Of a stretch of 64,000 nucleotides of DNA, positions 25,948 through 34,258 are shown one piece after another. Where the stretch lies: NCBI RefSeq assembly GCF_027924665.1, contig NZ_AP027043.1, positions 2,356,001 through 2,420,000 of the forward strand, written 5' to 3'. Every line of letters starts with the position of its first letter. Within the stretch, counting starts at the first letter, position 1. Position numbers and translations under genes: made by a program. Under the pieces are notes generated by a model. The model worked only from the letters and a program-made list of their open reading frames with translations. It was not told where the DNA came from and did not search any database. The DNA is from Flavobacterium sp. GSB-24 (GTDB taxonomy: Bacteria > Bacteroidota > Bacteroidia > Flavobacteriales > Flavobacteriaceae).

Positions 25948-26745
25948 TTAATAACCCAGCCAAATTAAAGCTTCAGCAAAATGATCGCGCCAAAGTTTTT
26001 CATTGTGTTCACCATTTTTTACAATTTTGGTTTTGTCCAGATGAAGGCAGTAACAACGTTTGGTATCTAGTAAACGTTTCATTTTAGTTAAATCTTTTAC
26101 CATATCGTCACTTTCTTTATCACCGCACAGAAAATAAATTTTAGTTTTGATTTTGGATTGTTTTTCTGTGAAAGTATAAATATCATTAGAAAACCAAAAA
26201 GAGGGAGAAAAAACACCTGCTTTACCAAAAACGTCTGGATATTTCAAAGCACCGTAATAAGAAACCAAACCGCCTAACGAACTTCCGAAAAGAATGGTGT
26301 TTTTAGGTTTTGTTTTGGTTCTGTAATTTTTGTCGATATACGGTTTTAATATTTTTACAATAAATTCTAAATAATTATCAGCGTTTCCGCCGCCGTATTT
26401 TTCGTTTTTAAAAGGAGTAAGTTCATCGATGCGTTTTTCATTTCCATGTTCAATTGCCACAACAATTACTGGAGCTTTTAAGCTGTCTAATTTTTCATCG
26501 ATATTCCATTCGCCAGAAAAAGAAGTTTTAGCATCAAATAAATTTTGCGCATCATGCATGTAAATAACGCTGTATTTTTTTTGAATGTCTTTTGAATAGT
26601 TTTCAGGAAGATAGATCCAGATTTTTTTTGAAGTATGGAGTTGAGGAGCCTCAATTGTAAAAGTCGATACATTTTTTGAAGCTGTACTTTGTGCTTTTCC
26701 GATAAGAGCAAATAGAAGTAAAACTGCTAGGAAAATCCTCTTCAT
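25948..26745 (-). CDS. Secreted esterase, alpha/beta-hydrolase fold (COG2819-like), 265 aa
   Basis: A signal peptide ends in FALIGKAQS. The nucleophile elbow is ILFGSSLGGLVSYYGAL, with Ser in GSSLGG. Other landmarks are YLPENYSKDIQKKYSVIYM and the oxyanion region MHDAQNLFDA. FLCGDKESDD and NGEHNEKLWRDH supply the likely Asp and His. These match the enterochelin-esterase-like family. The gene precedes the epimerase gene by 21 bp on the same strand, so it may be co-transcribed. The substrate is unknown. Confidence 0.82.
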   Translation of the reverse strand: MKRIFLAVLLLFALIGKAQSTASKNVSTFTIEAPQLHTSKKIWIYLPENYSKDIQKKYSVIYMHDAQNLFDAKTSFSGEWNIDEKLDSLKAPVIVVAIEHGNEKRIDELTPFKNEKYGGGNADNYLEFIVKILKPYIDKNYRTKTKPKNTILFGSSLGGLVSYYGALKYPDVFGKAGVFSPSFWFSNDIYTFTEKQSKIKTKIYFLCGDKESDDMVKDLTKMKRLLDTKRCYCLHLDKTKIVKNGEHNEKLWRDHFAEALIWLGY

Positions 26746-26758
26746 TATCTGTGTTTTG

Positions 26759-26766
26759 TATTTTTG
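26759..26766 (+). promoter_or_regulatory. -7 element upstream of TerB-like gene
   Basis: TATTTTTG matches TAnnTTTG, 37 bp upstream of the start codon at 26803. It lies in the divergent space to the esterase gene. Confidence 0.42.
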
Positions 26767-26802
26767 TTTAAAAGCAATATTTTAGCTAAAAATAATAAAT
26801 TG

Positions 26803-27204
26803 ATGAATACAGAAGCAGAAAAAAGAAGTTTACTTTTAGAAATGATTATGTTCGCTACTGTCGATGGACATTTGCATAAACGTGAGCTTGAATTTTTAAG
26901 ACTTGTGGCCTTGGAATTGAATATTAGCGAAGAAGAATTTCAAGATTTATTTCATCAGGAAACCAAAGGGATTCCTATCAAATCTGAAATGCAGCGTATC
27001 AACCAATTTTATAGATTGGCTTTATTAATGCATTGCGATGGTGTTTTACACGAAAGGGAATTCAAAGCAATTCAGCAGATTGCACTAGAAATGGGACTAA
27101 ATCCATCTGCTGTAAAACGTGTTTTGGAAATGATGAAAAAAGCCCCCAAAACCGTCATTAATCCGACTGTAGTTTTACAAGTTTTTCAAGAACAGCATAA
27201 TTAA
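26803..27204 (+). CDS. TerB-like protein, 133 aa
   Basis: Start ATG 26803 (MNTEAEKRSLLLEMIMFATV) is preferred over an upstream non-ATG start that lies near the promoter. Residues 10-110 show the TerB-type helical pattern with acidic loops: FATVDGHLHKRELEFLRLVA and LMHCDGVLHEREFKAIQQIA. Both repeats carry Asp-Gly and Glu-Arg-Glu. TerB-like domains bind metal and act in stress or tellurite responses in some contexts; the role here is unknown. The end overlaps uvrB by 4 bp on the opposite strand. Confidence 0.78.
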   Translation: MNTEAEKRSLLLEMIMFATVDGHLHKRELEFLRLVALELNISEEEFQDLFHQETKGIPIKSEMQRINQFYRLALLMHCDGVLHEREFKAIQQIALEMGLNPSAVKRVLEMMKKAPKTVINPTVVLQVFQEQHN

Positions 27205-29192
27205 GCCAGCTGTTCTTGTAATTTTTTAATTTCGTCTCTCAGTTTAGCTGCTTGTAAAAAGTCTAATTCTTTAGCTGCTTTTTCCATTGTTTTACGTTTT
27301 TCCCGAATCATTTTTTCCAATTCACCTTTAGATAAATAAGCTGTTTCAGGTTCAGCAGCAACAGGGATAGGATGTCCTAATTCGTATTCTACCAACGGAT
27401 TTTTGGTGAAAGCGCTTTCTATTTTTTTATTTAAAGCCTGAGGCGTTATGTTATTTTCAACGTTGAAATTAATCTGTTTCGTTCTTCGAGATTCAGTTTC
27501 GTCAATTGTTCTCTGCATGCTGGCAGTAATTTTATCGGCATACAAAATTGCTTTTCCGTTTAAGTTTCTTGCCGCACGACCAATAGTCTGAGTTAAAGAT
27601 CTGTGATTTCTTAAGAAACCTTCTTTATCGGCATCTAAAATAGCAACAAGCGAAACTTCGGGTAAATCTAAACCTTCACGAAGTAAGTTTACTCCAATTA
27701 AAACATCAAAAATACCTTTACGCAAATCCTGCATGATTTCGATACGCTCTAAAGTGTCGACTTCAGAGTGGATGTAACGACAGCGAATGCTTACTTTTGT
27801 CAAATATTTGGCTAATTCTTCAGCCATTCTTTTGGTTAGAGTAGTTACTAAAACCCTTTCGTCTAATTCGCATCGAACCTGAATTTCTTCAATTAAATCA
27901 TCAATCTGATTTAAACTTGGTCTAACTTCGATAACAGGATCTATTAATCCAGTCGGGCGAATAATCTGTTCAACATAAATACCATCTGATTTTTGTAATT
28001 CATAATCAGCAGGAGTTGCAGAAACGTAAATTACCTGATTTTGAAGAGCTTCAAATTCTTCAAATTTCAAAGGACGGTTGTCCATTGCAGCAGGTAAACG
28101 GAAACCATATTCTACTAAGTTTTCCTTACGCGAGCGGTCACCTCCGTACATCGCATGAACCTGCGAAACGGTAACGTGACTTTCGTCAACAACCATTAAA
28201 TAATCACTTGGGAAATAATCCAATAAGCAGAAAGGTCTTGTTCCAGGCTGTCTGCCGTCTAGGTAACGAGAATAATTTTCAATTCCAGAACAGTAACCTA
28301 GTTCCCGAATCATTTCTAAGTCGAAATTGGTTCTTTCTTCCAGACGTTTGGCTTCTAAATGTTTGCCTATTTCTTTAAAGTAATCAACTTGTTTAACCAA
28401 ATCCTGCTGAATTTCCCAAATTGCACCTTGTAATACTTCTGGAGAAGTCACAAACATGTTTGCTGGATAGATAGTCAGTCTTTTGAACTTTTCAATGACT
28501 TGTGAAGTCTTAACATCAAAAGATTCAATTTCCTCAATTTCATCTCCAAAAAAGTGAATTCTGTAAGCGTCGTCGGCATAACTTGGATATACTTCAACCG
28601 TGTCACCTTTTATTCTAAAATTTCCAGGGTTAAAATCTGCTTCTGTTCTGGCGTACAAACTTTGTACAAGGCTGTGAAGCAGTTTCGTTCTCGAAATAGC
28701 CTGATCTCTGGTTACCTCAATTACGTTCTTTTTAAATTCGACAGGGTTTCCAATACCATACAAACAAGAAACTGAGGCAACTACTAAAACATCTCGACGA
28801 CCAGAAAGGAGGGAAGAAGTAGTGCTCAAACGCATTTTTTCCAATTCTTCATTGATAGATAAATCTTTTTCAATAAAAACCCCAGTTACCGGCATAAAAG
28901 CTTCCGGCTGATAATAGTCGTAGTACGAAACGAAATATTCAACGGCATTGTTTGGGAAAAACTGCTTGAATTCAGAGTACAATTGTGCGGCCAAGGTTTT
29001 GTTATGTGCCAAAACCAAAGTAGGTCTTTGTACTTCTTCAATTACATTAGCCACAGTAAATGTTTTACCAGATCCTGTAACTCCCAATAAAGTTTGATAT
29101 TTTTCTCCGTCGATTACACCTTGTGCCAGTTTCTGTATGGCTTGAGGCTGATCTCCTTTTGGACTATATTCTGAGGAAACTTGAAATTTCAT
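27201..29192 (-). CDS. uvrB: UvrABC excinuclease subunit B
   Basis: The 663-aa protein has the UvrB layout. Walker A GVTGSGKT lies at residues 37-44. YYDYYQPEAFMP is the beta-hairpin region used for damage verification. Helicase motifs include VDESHVT and EGLDLPEVSLVAILDAD. The C-terminal UVR motif is EKAAKELDFLQAAKLRDEIK. It opens DNA at lesions and passes them to UvrC. Length is as expected (about 660). It converges with the TerB-like gene. Confidence 0.97.
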   Translation of the reverse strand: MKFQVSSEYSPKGDQPQAIQKLAQGVIDGEKYQTLLGVTGSGKTFTVANVIEEVQRPTLVLAHNKTLAAQLYSEFKQFFPNNAVEYFVSYYDYYQPEAFMPVTGVFIEKDLSINEELEKMRLSTTSSLLSGRRDVLVVASVSCLYGIGNPVEFKKNVIEVTRDQAISRTKLLHSLVQSLYARTEADFNPGNFRIKGDTVEVYPSYADDAYRIHFFGDEIEEIESFDVKTSQVIEKFKRLTIYPANMFVTSPEVLQGAIWEIQQDLVKQVDYFKEIGKHLEAKRLEERTNFDLEMIRELGYCSGIENYSRYLDGRQPGTRPFCLLDYFPSDYLMVVDESHVTVSQVHAMYGGDRSRKENLVEYGFRLPAAMDNRPLKFEEFEALQNQVIYVSATPADYELQKSDGIYVEQIIRPTGLIDPVIEVRPSLNQIDDLIEEIQVRCELDERVLVTTLTKRMAEELAKYLTKVSIRCRYIHSEVDTLERIEIMQDLRKGIFDVLIGVNLLREGLDLPEVSLVAILDADKEGFLRNHRSLTQTIGRAARNLNGKAILYADKITASMQRTIDETESRRTKQINFNVENNITPQALNKKIESAFTKNPLVEYELGHPIPVAAEPETAYLSKGELEKMIREKRKTMEKAAKELDFLQAAKLRDEIKKLQEQLA

Positions 29193-29239
29193 GTGTTTAC
29201 GCTGAAAATTTGGTTTTGTAAAGATACAAAGTTTGAATG

Positions 29240-30178
29240 CTATTCTAAAAAATTAATGATTGCATCATTGGTGATTTTAGATTGGTCTATCGATAAAAAA
29301 TGACCAGCATCTTTTATAGTTTTTGTTTGGCTGTTTTTTAAATATTTTTGTGCTCTTTTTAGACTTTCGTCAGAGTTAATTACGTCTCTATCACCAATTA
29401 ATACCAAAACAGGATTTTGAATTGATTGTAATTCTTTATCTGAAAATGGATGCATTTTAAGCATGCTCGAATTGGATTTTGCATATTTGTTGGCGAGATA
29501 AAACTGCCTTTTGTATATCTGGCTTATTTTTTCTGGGTGCGTAGAAAATGTGGTCAGTGTTTTGCCAAATTTCTTTTCACTTGGAAATAATTTCAGCATC
29601 AAAGCTGACGTTGTTTTTCCAACTTTATCAATAAATTTAAAAGTTTGCGCTGGACTTAACAAAACGATTTTATCAATCGAATTTGGTTTTTGTGTTGCTA
29701 ATAATGTTGCAATCCAACCGCCGCGAGAAGCGCCTATAATATCAAATTTCTTTAATTTATAATGATCGAAAATTTCGTTATACCAAATGGCAATTTCTTC
29801 AGACGAAAGAGGTTTTGCAGTTAAGTTAGATTTCCCGGGTTCCATCAAAAAGTCAATAGCATATATACGGTGGTTTTTGGCTAAAGCCTGAATGTTTGGA
29901 TACCACATGGTAGAGCTTGCATCCATTCCATGAAGTAAAACTAAATCTTTCCCGTTTTTTGGCCCTGCAATAACTACGTGTGCTGTTCCAAAAGTTGTTT
30001 TAACGTTTTCCTCTGTATAAGGGATGTTCCAGAGTTTTAAAGCTTTATCGTAAGCGGTTTCATATTTCAGCTCTTCGCTTTTGGTTTTAAAAACATAATC
30101 TTCAAATTTTGCTTTTTTAGAAGCACAACTTGTAATTAAAAATAGTACGATTACCAAACGAGAATATAGTTTCAACAT
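29240..30178 (-). CDS. Lipoprotein alpha/beta hydrolase, 312 aa
   Basis: Start ATG 30178 (MLKLYSRLVIVLFLITSCAS) carries a lipobox ITSC. An upstream TTG gives only five more residues. The hydrolase core has the oxyanion HG-turn (VLLHGMDASSTMWY), nucleophile elbow DIIGASRGGWIATL and a Ser in GASRGG. LVLIGDRDVINSDE and KDAGHFLSID give Asp and His. It would be a lipid-anchored periplasmic or outer-membrane hydrolase. The substrate is unknown. Confidence 0.8.
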   Translation of the reverse strand: MLKLYSRLVIVLFLITSCASKKAKFEDYVFKTKSEELKYETAYDKALKLWNIPYTEENVKTTFGTAHVVIAGPKNGKDLVLLHGMDASSTMWYPNIQALAKNHRIYAIDFLMEPGKSNLTAKPLSSEEIAIWYNEIFDHYKLKKFDIIGASRGGWIATLLATQKPNSIDKIVLLSPAQTFKFIDKVGKTTSALMLKLFPSEKKFGKTLTTFSTHPEKISQIYKRQFYLANKYAKSNSSMLKMHPFSDKELQSIQNPVLVLIGDRDVINSDESLKRAQKYLKNSQTKTIKDAGHFLSIDQSKITNDAIINFLE

Positions 30179-30261
30179 AGTTATAAAATTCAATTTAGCT
30201 TAAAGTTACGGGTATGGTAAGCGAATAGTGTATCAGAATTTTATTTTAAAGTATCATAATT

Positions 30262-30498
30262 TTACGATTTATCATCTTTCAAAGTGAGATAATAAATTTG
30301 GACAAATGCTAAAATGGCATTAGGAATAATAACGGGTAAAAGCCATTTGTTAAAATCACGGTAGTCGATTAAAAAAATGCCATAGATTACAAAACAAATG
30401 CATCCAAACATATTAATGAAACGGATGGTTCTAAGGTTTTTTAGCATGAAACCGCCAACAATAAATACTGATGCGAGATAACCAATATATTCTGCCAT
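30262..30498 (-). CDS. Small membrane protein, CBU_0592-like, 78 aa
   Basis: Three hydrophobic segments: AEYIGYLASVFIVGGFM, INMFGCICFVIYGIFL, and WLLPVIIPNAILAFVQIYYL. The repeated pattern with N-P in the last helix is typical of small sensor- or transporter-like proteins in this family. Function is unknown. It stands alone between the hydrolase and rlmF. Confidence 0.68.
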   Translation of the reverse strand: MAEYIGYLASVFIVGGFMLKNLRTIRFINMFGCICFVIYGIFLIDYRDFNKWLLPVIIPNAILAFVQIYYLTLKDDKS

Positions 30499-30577
30499 GA
30501 TCTTGATTTTAAATTGCTTACAATAAATGTAGCGAAAGCAAATTATATAATCAAGATTTTGTTTTGGAAATCAGGTG

Positions 30578-31528
30578 TTAAAAGAAACGTTTTTGCTGCT
30601 GAACATCCGTTATAAAACTCCACGCCACAATACGGCTGTTTTTTTGCCCTTGTGACATTTCAATTGTTTTTACAGAAACGGCATTTACTTTTTTCAGAAT
30701 TTTATAAATAGAAGAAAGATTTTCTTTTTTAGAAACCAAAGTGGTAAACCATAAAACCTGTGATGCATATTTAGCACTTTCATAAATCATTTGGGTTATA
30801 AAACCGATTTCGCCGCCGTTGCACCATAATTCGGCATTTTGACCTCCAAAATTTAAAACAGGATTTGTGTTTCTTTTTTCTTTGGGATTTAGATTGGAAA
30901 CTTTTCTAGAGGTACTTTTATTCGCTTCTTCTGCAGAGGCATGAAAAGGCGGATTGCACATTGTAAATGTAAATCGATCTTCCGGCGTTATAATATTTTT
31001 AAATATAAAACGAGATTCTGTTTGCTGCTGCAGACTTATAGCTTCAATTAGTTTTGGGTTTGCTTCAATGATTTTACTGCAGTTTTCGATAGCTTTTTGA
31101 TCAATATCTGTTGCTACAAAACTCCAATTGTAAATCGAATTTCCTAATATCGGATAGATTAGATTTGCACCTGTTCCGATATCTAAACCTAATATGTTGG
31201 ATGTTTCTGGAATTTGATTGTTATGGGTTTCTGCCAATAAATCAGCAATGTAATGAATGTAATCTGCGCGTCCGGGAATTGGCGGACAAAGGTAATTTTT
31301 CGGAATATCCCAGTTTTGAATATCGTAATATGTCTGCAGTAATGCTTTATTTAAAGTTTTTACAGCAAGCGGATTACTGAAATCGACAGTTTCAATTCCG
31401 TGTTTGTTGATGGAAACGAAAGCTTTTAATTCGGGACAATTTGAAATAAGAAGTTCAAAATCATATCGTGAACGATGAAGGTTTTTTGGATGTAAATTGT
31501 CTTTTTGTGAATTGTTTTCTGCTTTCAT
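30578..31528 (-). CDS. rlmF: 23S rRNA (adenine(1618)-N6)-methyltransferase
   Basis: The 316-aa protein starts with LHPKNLHRSRYDFELL, the family-specific N-terminal motif. The SAM-binding Rossmann motif is NILGLDIGTGANLIYPILG, and the adenine-N6 catalytic motif is FTMCNPPFHAS (NPPF). It transfers a methyl group to A1618 of 23S rRNA (E. coli numbering). Length is normal. A promoter -7 (CAAAGATA at 31546-31553) lies 18 bp upstream. Confidence 0.93.
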   Translation of the reverse strand: MKAENNSQKDNLHPKNLHRSRYDFELLISNCPELKAFVSINKHGIETVDFSNPLAVKTLNKALLQTYYDIQNWDIPKNYLCPPIPGRADYIHYIADLLAETHNNQIPETSNILGLDIGTGANLIYPILGNSIYNWSFVATDIDQKAIENCSKIIEANPKLIEAISLQQQTESRFIFKNIITPEDRFTFTMCNPPFHASAEEANKSTSRKVSNLNPKEKRNTNPVLNFGGQNAELWCNGGEIGFITQMIYESAKYASQVLWFTTLVSKKENLSSIYKILKKVNAVSVKTIEMSQGQKNSRIVAWSFITDVQQQKRFF

Positions 31529-31545
31529 TTTTCTTTATTTCTATG

Positions 31546-31553
31546 CAAAGATA
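31546..31553 (-). promoter_or_regulatory. rlmF -7 element
   Basis: CAAAGATA reads TATCTTTG on the minus strand, 18 bp upstream of rlmF ATG 31528. A TTG at 31569-31571 gives a short spacing of 15 bp. Confidence 0.5.
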
Positions 31554-31589
31554 GGGATTCCATTTTTACAAAAAGATATTATGAAAATG

Positions 31590-31678
31590 ACAGCCCTAGC
31601 CCTGATGGAAGCGGCATCCTTTTGTGTCTCGTTTTTTAACGAGGCACAAAAGATACAGCGGACAGCAGGATCAGCTTC
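31590..31678 (+). ncRNA. Structured RNA element, Flavo-1-like (copy 2)
   Basis: The 89-bp stretch carries AGCCCTGATGGAAGCGGCAT, a hairpin (CTTTTGTGTCTCG with CGAGGCACAAAAG, bulges aside) and a closing AGCGGACAGCAGGATCAG. The end pairs CTGAT with ATCAG. It lies in the space between rlmF and the thiamine pyrophosphokinase gene and touches the stop of the latter. The pattern recurs at 5841-5909. It resembles Flavobacteria intergenic structured elements; Flavo-1 is my guess. The functional strand is uncertain. Confidence 0.52.
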
Positions 31679-32340
31679 TAATCAAAACACTCCATCAAAA
31701 GCAGATCACCTTCGCGATGTGTTATGGTTACGATGCCATCTTTTTCGACAGAATTACTGCTGCCGGTTCGGTAACCCATTGTGAGGGTGTCGTTGTTCAA
31801 TTCGTATTTTAAATTGCTGGAATTAATTCCGTTTACAACTCCAATAGGGATAAGGGAAATTGGAGTTTTTGCCGTATACCATTTTTCGAATTTTGATGGC
31901 AAAAGGAATATTTTTGAATGATCGTCGAGAATTACAATTTTAAGTAAATTACGGTAACGAACTATATTGGTAAGATTGGTAATCGTATGATCGGCACGTC
32001 TGCCAGTTGCCCAAACAACATTTACAGCAGGAATTTTTCTATCGACAAGATAATCAAATGCTTTCTCCAAATCTGTTTTGTCTTGATCTGGCGTATGAAC
32101 GATTTCGATAGGAAATTGAGAAGTTTTGTAAATTTCAGGATCAAAACCACGATCAAAATCGCCTAGTAGAACATCGACTTTTATACCTAATTCAATCACT
32201 CTTTCTATAGCAGAATCTAAAACAATTACAAGTGGAGACCATTCTAACAATTGTCCTAATAATTCAGGATCGCAGGCGGCTCCATTTGCAATTATTAAAG
32301 CAGGTTCCTGATCGTCTCGAACTATATGGTGTGATGACAT
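31678..32340 (-). CDS. Thiamine pyrophosphokinase, 220 aa
   Basis: The family pattern is visible: ALIIANGAACDPELL near the N-terminus, LGDFDRG (the catalytic GDFDS-like motif), QDKTDLEKAFDYL and VVWATGRRADHTITNL. This order matches thiamine diphosphokinase, which makes thiamine diphosphate from thiamine and ATP. The C-terminal domain has YRTGSSNSVEKDGIVTI, a thiamine-binding region. Length is normal. The gene stop abuts a structured RNA-like element (31590-31678). Confidence 0.9.
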   Translation of the reverse strand: MSSHHIVRDDQEPALIIANGAACDPELLGQLLEWSPLVIVLDSAIERVIELGIKVDVLLGDFDRGFDPEIYKTSQFPIEIVHTPDQDKTDLEKAFDYLVDRKIPAVNVVWATGRRADHTITNLTNIVRYRNLLKIVILDDHSKIFLLPSKFEKWYTAKTPISLIPIGVVNGINSSNLKYELNNDTLTMGYRTGSSNSVEKDGIVTITHREGDLLLMECFD

Positions 32341-32410
32341 GTGATTTTTTTTGAATGTGGTGCTAAGTTACATTTAGAATTTTAGATTTCTAGTTTTTTG
32401 CCACAGATTT

Positions 32411-32453
32411 CACAGATTAAAAGGATTAATCTCTTTAATTCTTTTAATCTGTG
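32411..32453. repeat. Inverted repeat with CACAGATTAAAAGG arms
   Basis: Arms of 19 bp with one mismatch (CACAGATTAAAAGGATTAA at 32411-32429 and its near complement at 32435-32453) make a strong hairpin around a 5-nt loop. Related words (CCACAGAT, AATCCTTTTAATCTGT) occur at 15133-15261. Confidence 0.65.
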
Positions 32454-32469
32454 GCCAAAAAATTAAAAA

Positions 32470-32910
32470 TCAAATCAATCTTCGATGGTAATTAATTTGA
32501 CCTAAATGATAGGCAAGATGTGTCGCAAGATGTACTAAGAAAAATCCAGTTGTCATTTCTTTTTCAAAAACAATTTGTGGATAAATTGCATTCAAATCTT
32601 CTTCAGTTAAAACCTCAAAGGCATTATTTACCACTATGATAGTATCTTCAATTTTCTGAATCAATTCTGATCTCGGAATGTCTTTTAATGAAAATTCTAA
32701 CGGACGATTTCTAATGTATCCTGTTTTTCCAATTTCTGCTCCAATGTAAGTATTCAAATTACCTATTAAATGAAGACAGAGATTACCGCCAGAATTAGAA
32801 ATGTCGTTATTAACAGTCCACATTTGATTTTCGTATTCATACGATTCAATTTCAAATTTCAGTTTATTTAAATCTCTATTGAAAAGTATTTTTAGTGTTT
32901 CGATTAGCAT
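32470..32910 (-). CDS. DinB-like / DUF1572 family protein, 146 aa
   Basis: The protein shows the helical DinB-like fold: an N-terminal helix LKILFNRDLNKLKFEIESY, GNLCLHLIGNLNTYIG and a C-terminal LVHLATHLAYHLGQINYH. The His in CLHLIG and in the last helix (HLATHLAYH) are the likely metal ligands. It starts 1 bp after the GyrI-like gene stop and is thus translationally coupled to it. The reaction is unknown. Confidence 0.8.
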   Translation of the reverse strand: MLIETLKILFNRDLNKLKFEIESYEYENQMWTVNNDISNSGGNLCLHLIGNLNTYIGAEIGKTGYIRNRPLEFSLKDIPRSELIQKIEDTIIVVNNAFEVLTEEDLNAIYPQIVFEKEMTTGFFLVHLATHLAYHLGQINYHRRLI

Positions 32911-32911
32911 A

Positions 32912-33394
32912 TCAATTTCTGTTTTTTATGGGAATCCAGATTTCTTCTTCAGAATCAGGATCATCTTTTTTATATTTTTCGTCCATAATTGCAAAATGAG
33001 GTCTTTCATCTACAACATATTCGGAGTTTGGAAGCCATTCTGTGAAAATATAATGATAGGTTTTATGTGCTTCTGCTGCTGGTCCTAAATGAAGAAAAAC
33101 GGCATATAAGCCACTTGGCACAATTAGTGTTTTCATTGGTGTAGGATGATCATCAAAATCTGATACTTCTACAGCCGCCCATTTTTGAAAATTGTCATTA
33201 GGATCAAAATTATCAAAATGATTTTCAGGATAAACCTCTAAAGAATATAAATTAGAATTTACTACATTTTTTATTTCTTTTCTTTTGGGCATAAAACCAC
33301 TCCACAGTTGAAATGTTTTATTTTCTATGAAAGACATTTCAATAGAATGACCGATAAGTTTTTTTTCGGCTAAGGTTTTAATTTGTACTTCCAT
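32912..33394 (-). CDS. GyrI-like / effector-binding domain protein, 160 aa
   Basis: Residues 1-155 resemble the stand-alone small-molecule-binding domain of AraC/MerR-type regulators (GyrI-like). The landmarks are VQIKTLAEKKLIGHSIEMSF, FQKWAAVEVSDFD, IPSGLYAVFLHLGP-like LIVPSGLYAVFLHLGPAA and the YIFTEWLPNSEYVVDERPHF end. The conserved Glu near the end (EEIWIPI) is typical. It may bind a hydrophobic cation or inhibit gyrase as in E. coli SbmC; neither is proven. It is operonic with the DinB-like gene. Confidence 0.85.
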   Translation of the reverse strand: MEVQIKTLAEKKLIGHSIEMSFIENKTFQLWSGFMPKRKEIKNVVNSNLYSLEVYPENHFDNFDPNDNFQKWAAVEVSDFDDHPTPMKTLIVPSGLYAVFLHLGPAAEAHKTYHYIFTEWLPNSEYVVDERPHFAIMDEKYKKDDPDSEEEIWIPIKNRN

Positions 33395-33396
33395 TT

Positions 33397-34224
33397 TTAT
33401 TTTGAAGTTATTTTATACTTGACTGTGTACGTTTCGCAAAGTGAAAAATAGCCTAAAGGATAATTTTCTTTAGTAGTTACATTGACAATATTTCCTTTTA
33501 CAGTTGCCGGAGGAGACTGAAATGGACCTCCAAAATTACTACCAGCAATACTTACTAAAATACTCATATAATTAAAGTATTGTTTTGAGATTCCAGAATG
33601 TGTGATTTCAATTTCATTTCCAATTTCTAAATCATCATCATCAGAAAGACTGAAAAATTCATTACCGTTGAAAAATTTATCCTCATCTACATAGTAAGTT
33701 GATTTGACTTTATTAGGGTAAACATATTTGTATAAATAATAATTATCTGCATCGGCAGGATCATTATAAAACGCTTTTATTTCAATATCTTTTCCTGTAA
33801 AACCGCCTTCATTATTTTGATCTATTCGGGTAATGGGTGCTACTGATTTTAAGGTTTCATTTGCGATATATCTACTGCCTCTGCTAATTACAGTTAAGGT
33901 GTATTGTTCGTCGATAACTGGCTTAAAATTAATGCATACATATTGGCCTGTTTTTTTAACTTCTATAAAATTAAATTGTTCGTTATGACTATTTGTTATA
34001 TAGACAATTGCACCAGAAACCGTTGGGATTGTGTTTTCAAAATAACCAGTTGTTGTAGTTAATCTAATTGTCTGTTCATTTCCTGTTGTTCCTTTTTCCC
34101 AATTAATGGCAGCTTCTATTACTAATTTTGGAGGCGCTGTATCTAAATCAACATCAACCACTTCTTCACAACTTGTGAAGAAAAAGGATATAAAAAACAC
34201 GATTAATAATATTACTTTTTTCAT
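33397..34224 (-). CDS. DUF4249 lipoprotein, 275 aa
   Basis: Start ATG 34224 gives signal peptide MKKVILLIVFFISFFFTSCE with a lipobox. DUF4249 pattern: EEVVDVDLDTAPPKLVIEAA directly after the Cys, then TVSGAIVYITNSHNEQFNF and repeated beta strands. This family is usually encoded next to TonB-dependent receptors, as here. It is thought to be a surface partner of the receptor, but the substrate is unknown. The upstream receptor gene ends at 34259, 34 bp before the start, so they are one unit. Confidence 0.88.
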   Translation of the reverse strand: MKKVILLIVFFISFFFTSCEEVVDVDLDTAPPKLVIEAAINWEKGTTGNEQTIRLTTTTGYFENTIPTVSGAIVYITNSHNEQFNFIEVKKTGQYVCINFKPVIDEQYTLTVISRGSRYIANETLKSVAPITRIDQNNEGGFTGKDIEIKAFYNDPADADNYYLYKYVYPNKVKSTYYVDEDKFFNGNEFFSLSDDDDLEIGNEIEITHSGISKQYFNYMSILVSIAGSNFGGPFQSPPATVKGNIVNVTTKENYPLGYFSLCETYTVKYKITSK

Positions 34225-34258
34225 AATATATTTTTTATTTCTTTGAAAGAAAGTATTT

